Positions 1 to 11,633 of a stretch of 64,000 nucleotides of DNA are shown here, one piece after another; position 1 is the stretch's first letter; each line of letters begins with the position of its first letter. Source of the DNA: Selaginella moellendorffii (taxonomy: Eukaryota; Streptophyta; Lycopodiopsida; Selaginellales; Selaginellaceae); contig NW_003314355.1 in the NCBI RefSeq assembly GCF_000143415.4, positions 262,302-326,301 on the forward strand, written 5' to 3'. The translations under genes were made by a program, and so were the position numbers. The notes below the pieces were generated by a model. It saw nothing but the letters and a program-made list of their open reading frames with translations, was not told where the DNA came from and made no database searches.

Positions 1-127
1 CCCCCCTTTCCGTTGGTACTTCCATTGTAGGCTCCTCTAGATAAAGGCTCTTTGCTGGTTTTGTGCCCAACGAAACCACGCCCAGTCTTTTTGGTTTTTT
101 ACTGGAAAATAAAAGGCCCCGTTTAAC
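1..127. other. unassigned sequence joined to the 25S fragment
   Basis: This replaces the 25S sequence expected after GTCCGACTTTGT (minus sense). I recognise no rRNA, ORF or repeat in it. It could be the end of an insertion in the rDNA or a deletion junction; the window edge prevents a decision. Confidence 0.4.
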
Positions 128-878
<751 letters not shown>

Positions 879-895
879 AGAATATATATGATATA

Positions 896-1070
896 TGTGA
901 GGGCCAAGTGTACGGCTACGATGCCGTATACTAATATTAGCGTAGTGGGATTTTGGTAGCCGTCGGATTGGTTTCAATCCGAACCACTTGCTCCTGTATA
1001 TAAGCTAGGGTTTTTGGGCTAATTGATATGCACATTTCTGTATTCCCTTTCCATATTCCATGCACTCACA
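896..1070 (+). repeat. left (5') LTR of Ty3/gypsy element
   Basis: A 175 bp LTR with perfect short inverted ends TGTGAG...CTCACA. It carries a TATA-like TGTATATAAG box near 995-1004. The same 175 bp recurs as the right LTR in two pieces (5555-5618 and 13523-13633). I count about six differences between the two copies, so the insertion is not very recent. The flanks are ATATA/TATAT on both sides, consistent with a 5 bp target duplication whose exact frame is ambiguous because the ends overlap. Confidence 0.93.
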
Positions 1071-1293
1071 TTGGTGGAGGTGAGGGGCACCTTTGATTGT
1101 TGCTTGGATTTGGGATTTCGGTTTAGATCTAGCTTTTGCATTGTCTAGATCTAGCTTTTTCCATTTCCTTTCTTTTGTTCTTTCCTTTCAGGATTTTGGT
1201 TTAGATCTAGCTTTTTGCATTGTCTAGATCTACCATTTCTTTCCAGCTTTTTGTCATTTCTCTTCTTTTGCTCTTTCTTTTTCATTCATCTTC

Positions 1294-2226
1294 ATGGCCG
1301 ATCCGCAATCTCCTCCTTTGACTCTATAGCAGCAGTTGGTTCAATTGTTTGATGCTATGCGCTTGCAATTGAACAACCAAACTCAGTTGATGGCGGCGTT
1401 CACGGCACATGGTACAACTCCTCCTGCTCTTGGTGCCAATCCTCGCGTTCGGCCGGAGTTCTTTCGTGGGAGTCCTGGGGATGATGTGTACCATTGGTTC
1501 GATCACTTCACGGTGATTGCCACATATCATTCTTGGGATGATGCTCGACGTTTGCGTGAGTTCCCCACATGTCTCCAAGGGATGGCATTGCAGTGGTACA
1601 ATGGATTGAGCGCAGCCACTCGTGGCGATTGGAGTGTTCTTCCGGACGTCTTCAAACGCGCCTTCGGACACGCCGATGATTGTGATGATGCCTTCCAACA
1701 ATTGCATCGTCTTTGCCAAGGGCCATCTGAGTCGGTGATGCAATTTGGCATTCGTTTCCGAAGTCTTTTGCTTCGTGCGGAGCCAAATATGTCGGAGCGG
1801 ATCAAGCTAGGAATGTTGTGGCCAGCACTTCGTCAAGATCTTGTCGGACTTGTGCATGCACTTGCTCCTGCCACTCTTGATGATGCTCTTCGCTTGGCAC
1901 AACGTTATGAGACGTCGCCTCTTCCACTTCTTGCTACACGTCCTTCAGTCCCACTTCCTATGAGTGATGGTCCTGTTCCCATGGAAGTTGATGCTGCTGC
2001 TACTCGAGTCCAAGGACAAGGGCGAGGACGTGGTCGTGGCCGTGATGTTCGTTGCTGGGCGTGTGATGAAGTTGGTCATACTTATCGGCGTTGTCGACGC
2101 TTTCCGGATTGGCGACCTCCATTTCCTGGCTGGAGACCTTGGCGTCAGCAACATCCCGTTGGTGTTGCTGCGGTGGAAGGTTTGGATACCGAGGTGCATT
2201 CGGGAAACGAGGTGTCGCGCGAGTAA
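1294..2226 (+). pseudogene. gag: Ty3/gypsy gag polyprotein with one premature stop
   Basis: The likely start is ATG 1294, since the frame is continuous with the rest of gag. A TAG at 1327-1329 interrupts it after 11 codons, and translation could otherwise begin at a downstream ATG such as 1354. The protein contains a retrotransposon capsid-like region (PEFFRGSPGDDVYHWF, then the LQWYNGL motif). Near its C-terminus is a CCHC zinc knuckle, CWACDEVGHTYRRC, preceded by a Gly/Arg-rich stretch. Its end overlaps pol, which lies in the -1 frame; the shift site is listed separately. Role: capsid and RNA packaging of the element. Confidence 0.88.
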
Positions 2227-2244
2227 TGGAGGGACCTTGCGCGA
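2202..2244 (+). promoter_or_regulatory. candidate -1 programmed ribosomal frameshift site between gag and pol
   Basis: The heptamer GGGAAAC (2202-2208) is phased as G GGA AAC in the gag frame, the canonical X XXY YYZ arrangement. Six nucleotides later a hairpin can form: TCGCGCGAG (2215-2223) pairs with CTTGCGCGA (2236-2244), nine pairs including one G-U, with a 12 nt loop starting at the gag stop codon. A -1 slip here enters the protease-RT frame, which is open across this point. Confidence 0.75.
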
Positions 2245-5200
2245 ATAAATCAGTGACCCTTCCATCTTTCTTTTGGGAGTATCATCAAGGGGTTCACTCG
2301 GCACTAGTTCATCCAGTGTTTACTTTCCAAGCTCGTTTTTATAACAAGAGGTCTCCTATTCTTCTCTTCATGTTGGTTGATACAGGTTTGAGTTTATCTT
2401 CTATTGCTCGACCTGTTGCCACACATTGTCGTCTACACTTGCATCGTGCGGCGGATCCAGTTTTCATTCTTTATGGCAACGGCCGTACACATGCATGTGC
2501 ACGAGATGAGGCGGACCTGGTTGTGCGTGTGGGTGATCTCGAGCTTGAGTTGCAGTCGTTGCGGGTGGTGCCGAGTCAAGCTTTTGACCTCATTCTTGGT
2601 ATGGATTGGTTGCAGCGCAATCATGCCAAGTGTGACTTTGAGGCTTCTCCCCCTTGTCTCATACTTCCTTATGTTTCATCCATTCCTCTCACTTCCGTAC
2701 CTCTTCGTCCCTCTACTTCTACCTCTGCTTCCATTACTTTTGTTCCCCCACTGTTTCCTCTTGTGTTTCCATCTTGTTGTGCTCTTCCCTTTCCCGATCC
2801 CTCCGATGATCTTTGTGTTGCAGCGGTTGACCGGCTCATGAAGGAGTATTCTGATTTCTTTGAATTTGACCTATCATCTGGGGCCAAGATTGCCACACGT
2901 CATCCCATTCCAACCGGGGATGCTCGTCCAATCAAGGTTCCTGTTCGTCGTCGGTCACCCAAGGAGATCAAAATTTTACGTGCAAACGTTAAGGAGATGT
3001 TAGAGAAGGGTGTTATTCGGAAGTCGCGGAGTCCTTGGGCATGTGAACTTCATCTTGTGACGAAGCCTGATGGTAGTATTCATTTCTGCATCGACTATCG
3101 TCCATTAAATGAAGTGACGATCCCGGATGTGTACCCTCTTCCTCACACTGCTGATCTCTTGGATCGTCTGGGGCGAAGTCGTTGGTTCACCAAGCTAGAT
3201 CTTGCTTCTGGGTATTGGCAAGTACCGATGGCCAAAGACGATATTCCTAAGATTGCTTTTCGTACACCATTTGGTTTGTACAAGTTCTTGGTGATGCCGT
3301 TTGGTTTGAACAATGCTCCAGCAACTTTTCAGCGGATGATGGACGAGGTTCTTTGCGATATGCCGGAGGTGACGGCTGACTTCATTGATGATGTCTTGAT
3401 CCACTCGGAGGGGACGTGGGAGGAGCACGTTCGTGATGTTTGTAAAGTGTTGGATCGGCTACGCGACGTTGGTTTAAAGCTGAAGCGGTCAAAGTGCGTG
3501 TTTGGGTCCAAAGACACAACTTATCTTAGGTACCGTATTTCTCGTGAGGGTTTGCAAGTTGATCCTGACAAACTTGTAGCCGTTCTAAAGTTCCCTACTC
3601 CGAAGTGTGTGAATGATATGCAGCGCTTTTTGGGTAAGGTGCAGTATCTCGGTCGTTTTGTGGATCATCTTTCCGATCGCACTACACCATTGCGAGCATT
3701 GCTGAAGTCATCAACGTCATCTTTCATCTGGTCTCCGGATTGTGAGCGGGTGTTCGTGAATCTCAAAGAGCTATTGACGACTCCTCCGGTTTTGGCATAT
3801 CCTGACTACACTCGGCCTTTTATTTTGCGTGTGGATGCTTCTGACATTGGTCTTGGAGGTGTGTTGATGCAAGAGAGCTCGAGTGTGCCTGGTCAGCGCC
3901 ATCCCATTGCATACATAAGCCGTACATTACAACCAGCAGAGATTAACTACTCCACGACGGAGAAGGAGTGTTTAGCAACAGTCTGGGGTTTCGAGAAACT
4001 TCATGCATATCTACATGGTTCTCGGACGTTACTTGAAGGTGACCATGCTGCTGTTACTTCATTATTGAAGCGGAAGAACCTGGTTGGTCGTACGGCTCGA
4101 TGGGCTTTGAAGCTTCAGATATATCATTTCAATGTTGTTCATCGCCCAGGGAGTTCTATGGCTGATGCTGATGCCCTTTCTCGAGCTCCTCTTCCTTCTC
4201 CACTCACTTCTTATGTTTTTGACGAACCTGTTGTTCCAGCATCTGTGGATTTTTTAGATGAGGATTCTGTGCCATCGGCAGTTGTTGTCCTTGACATTCA
4301 GTGACGTTATTTTGTGGGGACGGATCCTGATGGTCATTTATGGCTGGTGGTGCCTTCGGTGTTTATTCCGCGGTTTCTCCATGCCTACCATGATTCTCCT
4401 GTTCTAGGTGGTCATATGGGACACCGTCGTGTCACCGAGAAGCTACGCAGATCTTTCTATTGGCCAGAGATGCGACGTGATATTATCCGGTATGTGCGTA
4501 GCTGCGTTTGGTGCCAAGCTCGTAATACTCCCCCTTGTGCTGCGGAAGGACGGTTGGAGTCAATTGCAGTTTCTCGTCCGTTTGAGTTGGTGGCATTTGA
4601 TCTTATGGGACCTTTTCCACGATCGACTGCTGGCAATGAGTATGTTATTATTGCTTCTGACTACTTGACTCATTGGGTGGAAGTTGGTGCTCTTGCTAGT
4701 GCCTCTGCAACTGCTGTTGGATACTTCCTCCTCAATCGAGTGGTGTTCCAGCATTCTTGTCCAGAGCGGATTCTTTCGGATAATGGTCCTGCATTTATGG
4801 CTGAGGTATTTCATGTTTTAACATCTCGGTTGGGGATACGCCACACTTTTACGAGTGCTTATCATCCACAATCAGACAGTCTGGTCGAACAGCTCGTTCG
4901 GACATTCAAAAGGATGATTGCGAAGTATGTGAACTTTCAGCATTCGGATTGGGATGGTTATTTGCCGTCTCTTCGGTATGCCTATGTCACAGGGGTGCAG
5001 AGTTCTGTTGGTGCTTCACCATATAAACTTCTATATGGTCATGATCCAATATTACCAACAGAGTTGGGTTTACCTTCGCGATTGCCACAAGCTCCTGATG
5101 CTAGGTCATGGGATCAATATTTGACAAGCATTCTTCCATTTGTCCGAGCAGAGTCCGCTGAACACTTAGGCCGTGTACAAGTGGGACAACAACGGCGCTA

Positions 5201-5520
5201 CAATTCCCATCATCGTCCACCTGCAGAGTACAAAGTGGATGATTTGGTGTTAGTCCGTTTTCCCTATCTTACGGTACGTGGTTTATCTAAGGGGCTCCTT
5301 GCGCAGTGGAAAGGACCATATCGGGTGTTGCGGCAAGTTGGACCACAAGTTTATGAGGTTCGGCATGACGTTTAGCAGGCCGATCCTCCGGAGATTGTGC
5401 ATGTGCAACGGTTAAAATGCTTCATACAAAGGGATCAGGAGCAGTTAATACCATCTACAGATCCACCGATGCCTCCTCCTGACGTTCCTCCAGATCCCGG
5501 CCCTTCTACAAGAGAACCCT
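2205..5520 (+). pseudogene. pol: Ty3/gypsy pol polyprotein (protease, RT, RNase H, integrase) with two in-frame stops
   Basis: Entered from gag by a -1 shift at about 2205-2208. Domains in order: aspartic protease with VDTGLSLSS at about 2377; the downstream LGMDWLQRNHAKCDF motif; RT with FTKLDLASGYWQV, MPFGLNNAPATFQ and FIDDVLI (about 3380); RNase H with LRVDASDIGLGG, TTEKEC and DALSR. A TGA at 4302 splits this from the integrase. The integrase has an HHCC zinc domain (H...GGHMGH...SCVWC), a D,D,E core (AFDLMGPF, LSDNGPAF, SLVEQLV) and QWKGPYRVL. A TAG at 5373 precedes a C-terminal tail ending in TGA 5518. Apart from the stops the reading frame is intact, suggesting recent inactivation or unfinished sequence. 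Confidence 0.88.
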
Positions 5521-5540
5521 GATGGCCTTCCATTATTTTG

Positions 5541-5554
5541 AGAGGAGGAGATGA
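5541..5554 (+). other. polypurine tract of the Ty3/gypsy element
   Basis: AGAGGAGGAGATGA lies directly before the right LTR start (TGTGAG at 5555), the expected place for plus-strand priming. Confidence 0.75.
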
Positions 5555-5618
5555 TGTGAGGACCAAGTGTACGGCTACGATGCCGTATACTAATATTAGC
5601 GTAGTGGGATTTTGGTAG
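5555..5618 (+). repeat. right (3') LTR of the Ty3/gypsy element, first part
   Basis: The first 64 bp of the right LTR match 896-959. It is broken by the nested LTR element at 5619, and GGTAG (5614-5618) is the duplicated target. Confidence 0.93.
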
Positions 5619-7537
5619 TGTAAGCGACTAAATTTTCCATTCTACTTTAGTCACTTAACCACACCTCTGACCACTTGGAGGAGTCTCATTCACAACCTCC
5701 ATAAGTCCAATCCAGGACTTGGGACTTGCTAGCCCCGAGAATGGCATCCATGCCACTCAACATTTGCACTTGGTCCAAGTGCTCCACGTGTCCGATCCCA
5801 TGACCGACACTCAAAGGTACCACCGACATAGCTGCCCGTTACGCTAAGGCCATGCCTAATCACCTTTGCCACACTGGTAGTCCAATACCACTTGCATCAC
5901 CGTCTTGGCTCTCCAAGACTAGGCAAACCATCCGTGAGTGGTCATCTCAGATCCACTCCTTAGCATCCTTAGGATGCCCACCAACAAGGGGAATAGCCTT
6001 CCCCAATATCCCTCTGTCAGTCCCCACTAAGTCCCTTTCTGCCCCTGGCTGTGTTTGCCAACACTGCCACTGGATCGAGACCCACAGGCCCGACCACTAA
6101 GTCCCACGGTCCTCTGGGACTTCCCCACCACACGACTGTGTCCTTGGTCACTACCCCAAAGGACTGCTCCTCTTCCTTTCCACAGTCTGGGCCTTTGGGA
6201 CAACATTTCGGAACACCGTGGCCTTACGCGAGCCATCTGGGTACTCTCCTCGCCTTCTGCCCTTGGGTGCTCTAGCCATGGGCTTAGAGCGGGTTCCGTT
6301 GAGCCACACCAGGTATCCAAGTAGGTAGTGCCACCCACACTTGGACTGGGAGCATCGGCCAGTCGATCTCCCGGGGGAACTAGAGCCGGCTCTTGAACAC
6401 TTCACCAAGCTACCCCGCTTGTCGGTCTGTGTTCACTCTAGTCTTGGACTTCCCAGTGGGCAGCTCATCACCCAACACTGGGTCCGGCCTTCCTGGGCCA
6501 AACTGGCCTTTCCTGGCCAAACTGGCTCCACTGCAGTCCTCCCCCTACTATACTTTTGGAGCTCACCAAACCCCCCAGGGTCTGGGAGACGAACGCTTTG
6601 GGCTTTCACCCTCTCAGGCTCAGACTCAGACTCGGACTCGGACTCGGACTCGGACTCGGACTCGGACTCAGACTCGGACTCGGATTCGGACTCGGACTCG
6701 GGCTCGGGCTCGGTCTCGGCCTCGGCCTCGGTCTCGGTCTCGGTCCCGATCTCGGTCTCGGTCTCGGTCCCGGTCTCGGTCTCGACTTCGGACTCCATCT
6801 CGGACTCCATCTCGGACTCCATCTCGGACTCCATCTCGGGTCCACCTCGGACTCCATCTCGGACTCCATCTCGGGTCCATCTCGGACTCCATCTCGGACT
6901 CCATTTCGGGTCCATCTCGGGTCCACCTCGGACTCCATCTCGGACTCCATCTCGGACTCCATCTCGGGTCCATCTCGGACTCCACTTCGGACTCCAACTC
7001 GGGTCCATCTCGGGTCCACCTCGGACTCCACTTCGGACTCCATCTTGGACTCCATCTCGGGTCCATCTCGGACTCCACTTCGGACTCCAACTCGGGTCCA
7101 TCTCGGGTCCACTTCGGACTCCACTTCGGACTCCATCTCGGACTCCACCTCGGGTCCATCTCGGACTCCACTTCGGACTCCAACTCGGGTCCATCTCGGA
7201 CTCCACTTCGGACTCCAACTCGGGTCCATCTCGGACTCCACTTCGGACTCCAACTCGGGTCCATCTCGGACTCCACTTCGGACTCCAACTCGAGTCCATC
7301 TCGGACACTCCCACGTGTTATGTGTTGGTCCTTTTGGGTCCCTTTTTGGAGCCTCGCCTTTTGCTCGCTTCGTGCTCGTTCCTCGAGCACTTCGTTGGGA
7401 GTTCCACTCCCACTCTTGACTTTTCAAGTCAGAGCTTTTGGTCCAAATGTGTTACGCTCGTTTGGCTCTCGCTTCGGCCACTACCATGTGGCACCCTTCC
7501 GGCTCCACTTTGGGGCCTAGGGATTTTGTGTCTCACA
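5619..7537 (-). repeat. LTR of the LARD-like element (3' LTR in element sense)
   Basis: Plus-strand ends are TGTAAGC and GTCTCACA. It contains the minisatellite at about 6618-7300. Its near twin is 11634-13517 and a solo copy lies at 28746-30580. The long open frames here are repeat translations, not genes. Confidence 0.92.
6618..7300 (-). repeat. GAGTCC-based minisatellite inside the LTR
   Basis: In plus sense it begins as a hexamer array (GGACTC/TCGGTC variants, about 6618-6785). It then becomes 12- and 15-mer units built on CATCTCGGACTC with CGGGTC variants. Because unit lengths are multiples of three, several frames on both strands stay open and yield artificial Ser-Asp, Arg-Thr or Glu-Ser-Glu-Met proteins. 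Confidence 0.9.
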
Positions 7538-10500
7538 ACTCCACCACCCATAGACGAAGTTCGATGTCCTCATCGAACGGTGAACCATTTTATAAAGTAA
7601 CACCCGCATGTGTTACCATTTCCATCCTTGGCGCGTAGCCAATATTTGTCAATGGTGTGACATTGAAGGCTCACCATGCCTTCTCCATATTCGTCAATGG
7701 TTGGACATTGAAGGCTCACCATGCCTTTTGCATATCCTCTAAGGAGGGTAGTCTCTCCAACTTAGAGACTGATTGGACCACATATAGTGGTTCTTTCCTT
7801 TTATTGGTTTAGTTCTCGCTAAACCTCTTAGAGACCCTTCTTTAAGTCAATCCCACTACTCCTTCTCGAGTAGTCTCAGTTTCCATCGATATAACCTTTG
7901 CACTTTGGAACTTTGAATTTTGACTTTCTTGGAGTCAATTTCCTAGGTGTCTCCGACACCTTGCCTTGCACCTTTTTGTGCAACTCCACTTCCCATCCTA
8001 GGAAGTTCTCCACTAGAGGGCACCATCATCCTCTCTTCTATTTCGTGCCAAAGTTCCAGTTATCATACTTGGTGCTAGGGCTATTCATGGCCCTATCATT
8101 TGGCTACCTTACCGCTCCCTCCCTTGGAGCTTCCACTTTCGCCAAATCGGAGCATTTCGGAATCCCTCCTTAGAAACACACTTCCTTTCCCGCAACTTGT
8201 TAGCGTCCAACACATTAGTGTTCCTCGCCTAACTTTGTCACTTGGATTCCTTCCAAGGGATTCCACGGCCCTATCTTGGCCACTCATCTTTTGCTCCTAT
8301 CCGTTGATTGTTGCACCAAGCAACATCGAATCTCTACCTCCCTCCTTGAGGTATTGTTTCGGTTCCATAGCAAAGACTCCTCTTTGCCAAGTCCGGAGGA
8401 TGTTCACCCCTAGTATGTCTCTTTAGCATCTTCTGCTATGGGCTCTATCCACGGCCCAACTTCGTGACCCTCCCATAGGTCTTTTATAGAGACTACTTTC
8501 CTCGGACTCACTATGCCATCGCACGGACATAGTTTATTTCCCTTAGGTGCTCTTCCCACTTGGTCATCACGACCAAGCCACACCACCTTAAACAGTTCAA
8601 TTTCAACATTTTGAACCAGGAACTTCATTCCTTAGCCAACCAAGGACCTTGTCCTTATCTGGCCATAAGATCACCTAGTGATCTCACCTTGGCAGAGTTG
8701 CCAAGAGGTACTTGGTCTTCTAGACCTCCAAGTTGTTGACTATAACCCCGGGGGCATCCCCCACACTTGGCGGTGCACCCAAGCTAGCCCTTACGGCCAA
8801 GGGTTCATAGCAACTAAGATTAGGTGTCCCCATCTCACTCACCACGACCTTGGTGCCACTTGCACCAAAGCATTCAAGTTAGATATGCGGAGCTTTCACA
8901 CTAAGCAATCTAACCGTGCATCACGACTCCGAGGCATCCCTCGCTTGGCGGTGTGCCCAAACCAGTCTCCCCACTGAGAGTCCATGACCACCGAAATATG
9001 AGTGTCCTCATATTCCAAACCATCACCACGCCCTAGTGATTTGGGACTCGAACCCAAGCACTAGAGGGTCGGGACTCGAACCCAACCTCCGTATATGCAT
9101 CTATGGACGGCATCACACAAGATGCCTGGCGTGACTCCCCACGCCGGTGCACCAACTTATTTTTAAAGCGCGCTACAGATCACAGCTTAGGAACCTAGTT
9201 CCTCCACACTGCCAAGTCCTCTCACTCGACATGTCTGTGATCATGCATGGACTCCTCCATGCTCGGCCCCATGGCCCACCCTTTTTGAAGTTATCACCTT
9301 CAACTAGGGTATTTGTTCCCCCGACGTGCCAATCTTGCTTGGCAAGTCCTCCGACCACTGTAACATGGTTCCTGCATAAGCGTGAAAGTCCTTGACCATC
9401 GACTTTCGTTCAAAGCCCTCTCTTTGAACACTCGGGAACTACTTCCCTAACCTTGATAGCCTTGCCTCATGGCAAGCTTCAAGACCACGCTTCTGCTGCG
9501 CCACTCTGATTTCGCGCGTTCCATGAACCATTTACACTTGGCCTTTCTAGGTACTAAGCTACCTAGAATCATCTTTGGGAACCTTGAAGGAACTCTGTCC
9601 CTCAGCTTGCTAAGGCCTCCCCTTTTGCAAGCCTTCCAAATGCCACATAGTCTAAAATGGACAATTCCATATTTTAGACTCTCCATGGCATCACGGTTGC
9701 TAGCGGCAACACCCTCGAGCCCCCACTTGATTCTCCACTCCCAGCTGGCATAACCAACCTTGGTTATGCCTTTTGATTCCTACGATTCGGTTCTATCCCC
9801 TTATTTCTTGCTTTATGGCTTCACACCTTTCCTTTGGTCATTCTCCTCCAGACCAGGAGGATAGCTTTGCACTTTCTATCATGCTTTAGCAAGTATTCTT
9901 AGGGATGAACCTACCCAATAGCCTAGGGAGTGGTTCCTCAATCCGGGTATGCTCACCTTATAATCCCACACACTGGGATTACATTGTTGCTTATGGGCCT
10001 TTACATGCCCATCACTAGCCTTGCCAAAATTCCATTTTTGGCTTTGTCCAACTCGGGTAGACAGTCCTCTCCTGTCTTCGCAACCTTGGACATTGGGATA
10101 GCACCTTCTATCCATCATTCGCTAGGGACTTAGTCCCTTGGGCTTTATCCATTGCCCTCGCGACATCAAACACCACCTTCTGGTGTTCTAGAGTGTTCGG
10201 GTGTCCCAATGATGGCTTTCTTGACAATGAGTATTTCCTTTTATGACATTGACTTACTATATCGCAACACAAGCAATTTATCCCCCGTAAGGGTATATCC
10301 AACTTCCCTATACTATTAAGAAGTCTTGGGTAGCTACCTTCTACCCGTTTAACCAGTTATTTTGCACCTCTTGCTTAGTTGCCTCATAGTTGTCAAGTCC
10401 TACAACTCATTGCTTGGTGCTTTCACACCTCCATCATTATCTGGGTCACCACACTCCAACTGCATGCTCTGCAGCTTAGGCTATGCTATTCCCATTTCCA

Positions 10501-11633
10501 TTGGGATTCCTTTGGCAAGGGGTTCTCATGAACCCACCAACATAGCCTCAAGGTATCACACCTTGGCACATTTGGTGTCTCCACACCATTGGCTCCACGA
10601 GCCTACCTCTATGACATTTCCCCTTCGTGTCTAAGTCTTTGCCAAGACCAACACCGCTCTTTCTCATGTCAACCATCCGTTAGCACTGCACCATAGAGGT
10701 CACACACAACTTTCTGTCAAAGTTGTTTTCTTCTGGGAACACCTTTCCCATAACTTTAGCATGGCATATTTTGCCATCGATGAGATACCCTCTGTTCTCA
10801 TCCTTGGATCCTATGATCCCCCCCCCCATCCTTTGTGGGGTACAACACACCTTAGTCCAAATGCTTCCATCAGTCCTTTTAGGACCATCCATTGACTCTA
10901 CTTGAGTCATCCAGTAGTTTTGGACTTGGTTAATCCACAGACCCGTAAGGTCCTACTTGTGAGGCACTAGCTCACTGGAATACACTTCTTGCATTCCTGT
11001 CCTACTCAAAAGGACTATTTTCACAAGTGTTACTCCGACACTTGATTTTGTTCTCTAGGGGCAACCTTTGCCCCTTAGGACTACTTGTCCATGTGATGAG
11101 AACACCAACTCATCCACTTAATACACCCCCAACTCCTTGGGTTGTTCCAGCATTTATTAGAGGTAGCCCCGGCTACCTTTTCAAGGACTTGAGTCCTCTT
11201 CCGTATTTGACCTCCCACGGTCATTACTTCTGGTCTCACATTCATGAGCACCAACCTCAACTATATGAGGAAAATCTTGTGACTCCTTTATTGCTTTGGA
11301 GTCTTTATCTTTCCCGTGATCCCAACTGTAGTTATTTACCACAACTACATTAGCTAGTTTGCTAAGTCAAACGCTCATCTGGATCACATCCTCAACTCCT
11401 TGAGGAAAACCATATACTGTTCCCAAGATCCCAAAGTCGTTCCATTATTGGCCCTTTTCTATCCACCACCTTGTCTACAAGTTCACCCATGAACTGTAAT
11501 GAAGAGCCATATCTTCCCGACTTGCTACTCCTCAAGGATAGGCCCACTTCTCGGACCTTCCGTTGCCAACACCAGTGGTGATATACTTGAGCACCAATAA
11601 AAGTCGGACTAAGGAACAGCTCCGATACCAAAT
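7538..11633 (-). other. interior of the LARD-like element, no genes seen
   Basis: About 4.1 kb between the LTRs. I examined both strands for retroviral motifs (zinc knuckle, DTG/DSG, YxDD, DDE) and found none. GGGACTCGAACCC occurs twice near 9045-9090 and resembles an antisense tRNA T-arm, but no tRNA fold surrounds it. Confidence 0.75.
11619..11630 (-). other. primer-binding site of the LARD-like element
   Basis: The minus-strand reading is TGGTATCGGAGC, one base different from the common plant initiator-methionine tRNA site TGGTATCAGAGC. It is 3 nt from the adjacent LTR and fixes the element's orientation. Confidence 0.85.

Noticed and set aside
6341-7600. Long ORFs on both strands encoding Ser-Asp, Arg-Thr, Gly-Leu or Met-Glu-Ser-Glu repeats (also at 12356-13500 and 29469-30954)
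   Set aside because: They are translations of the LTR minisatellite, whose units are multiples of three bases; all frames stay open and they end in TE sequence.
9044-9090. Two GGGACTCGAACCC motifs resembling antisense tRNA T-arms in the LARD interior
   Set aside because: No tRNA fold around either; probably chance or a decayed tRNA-derived piece.
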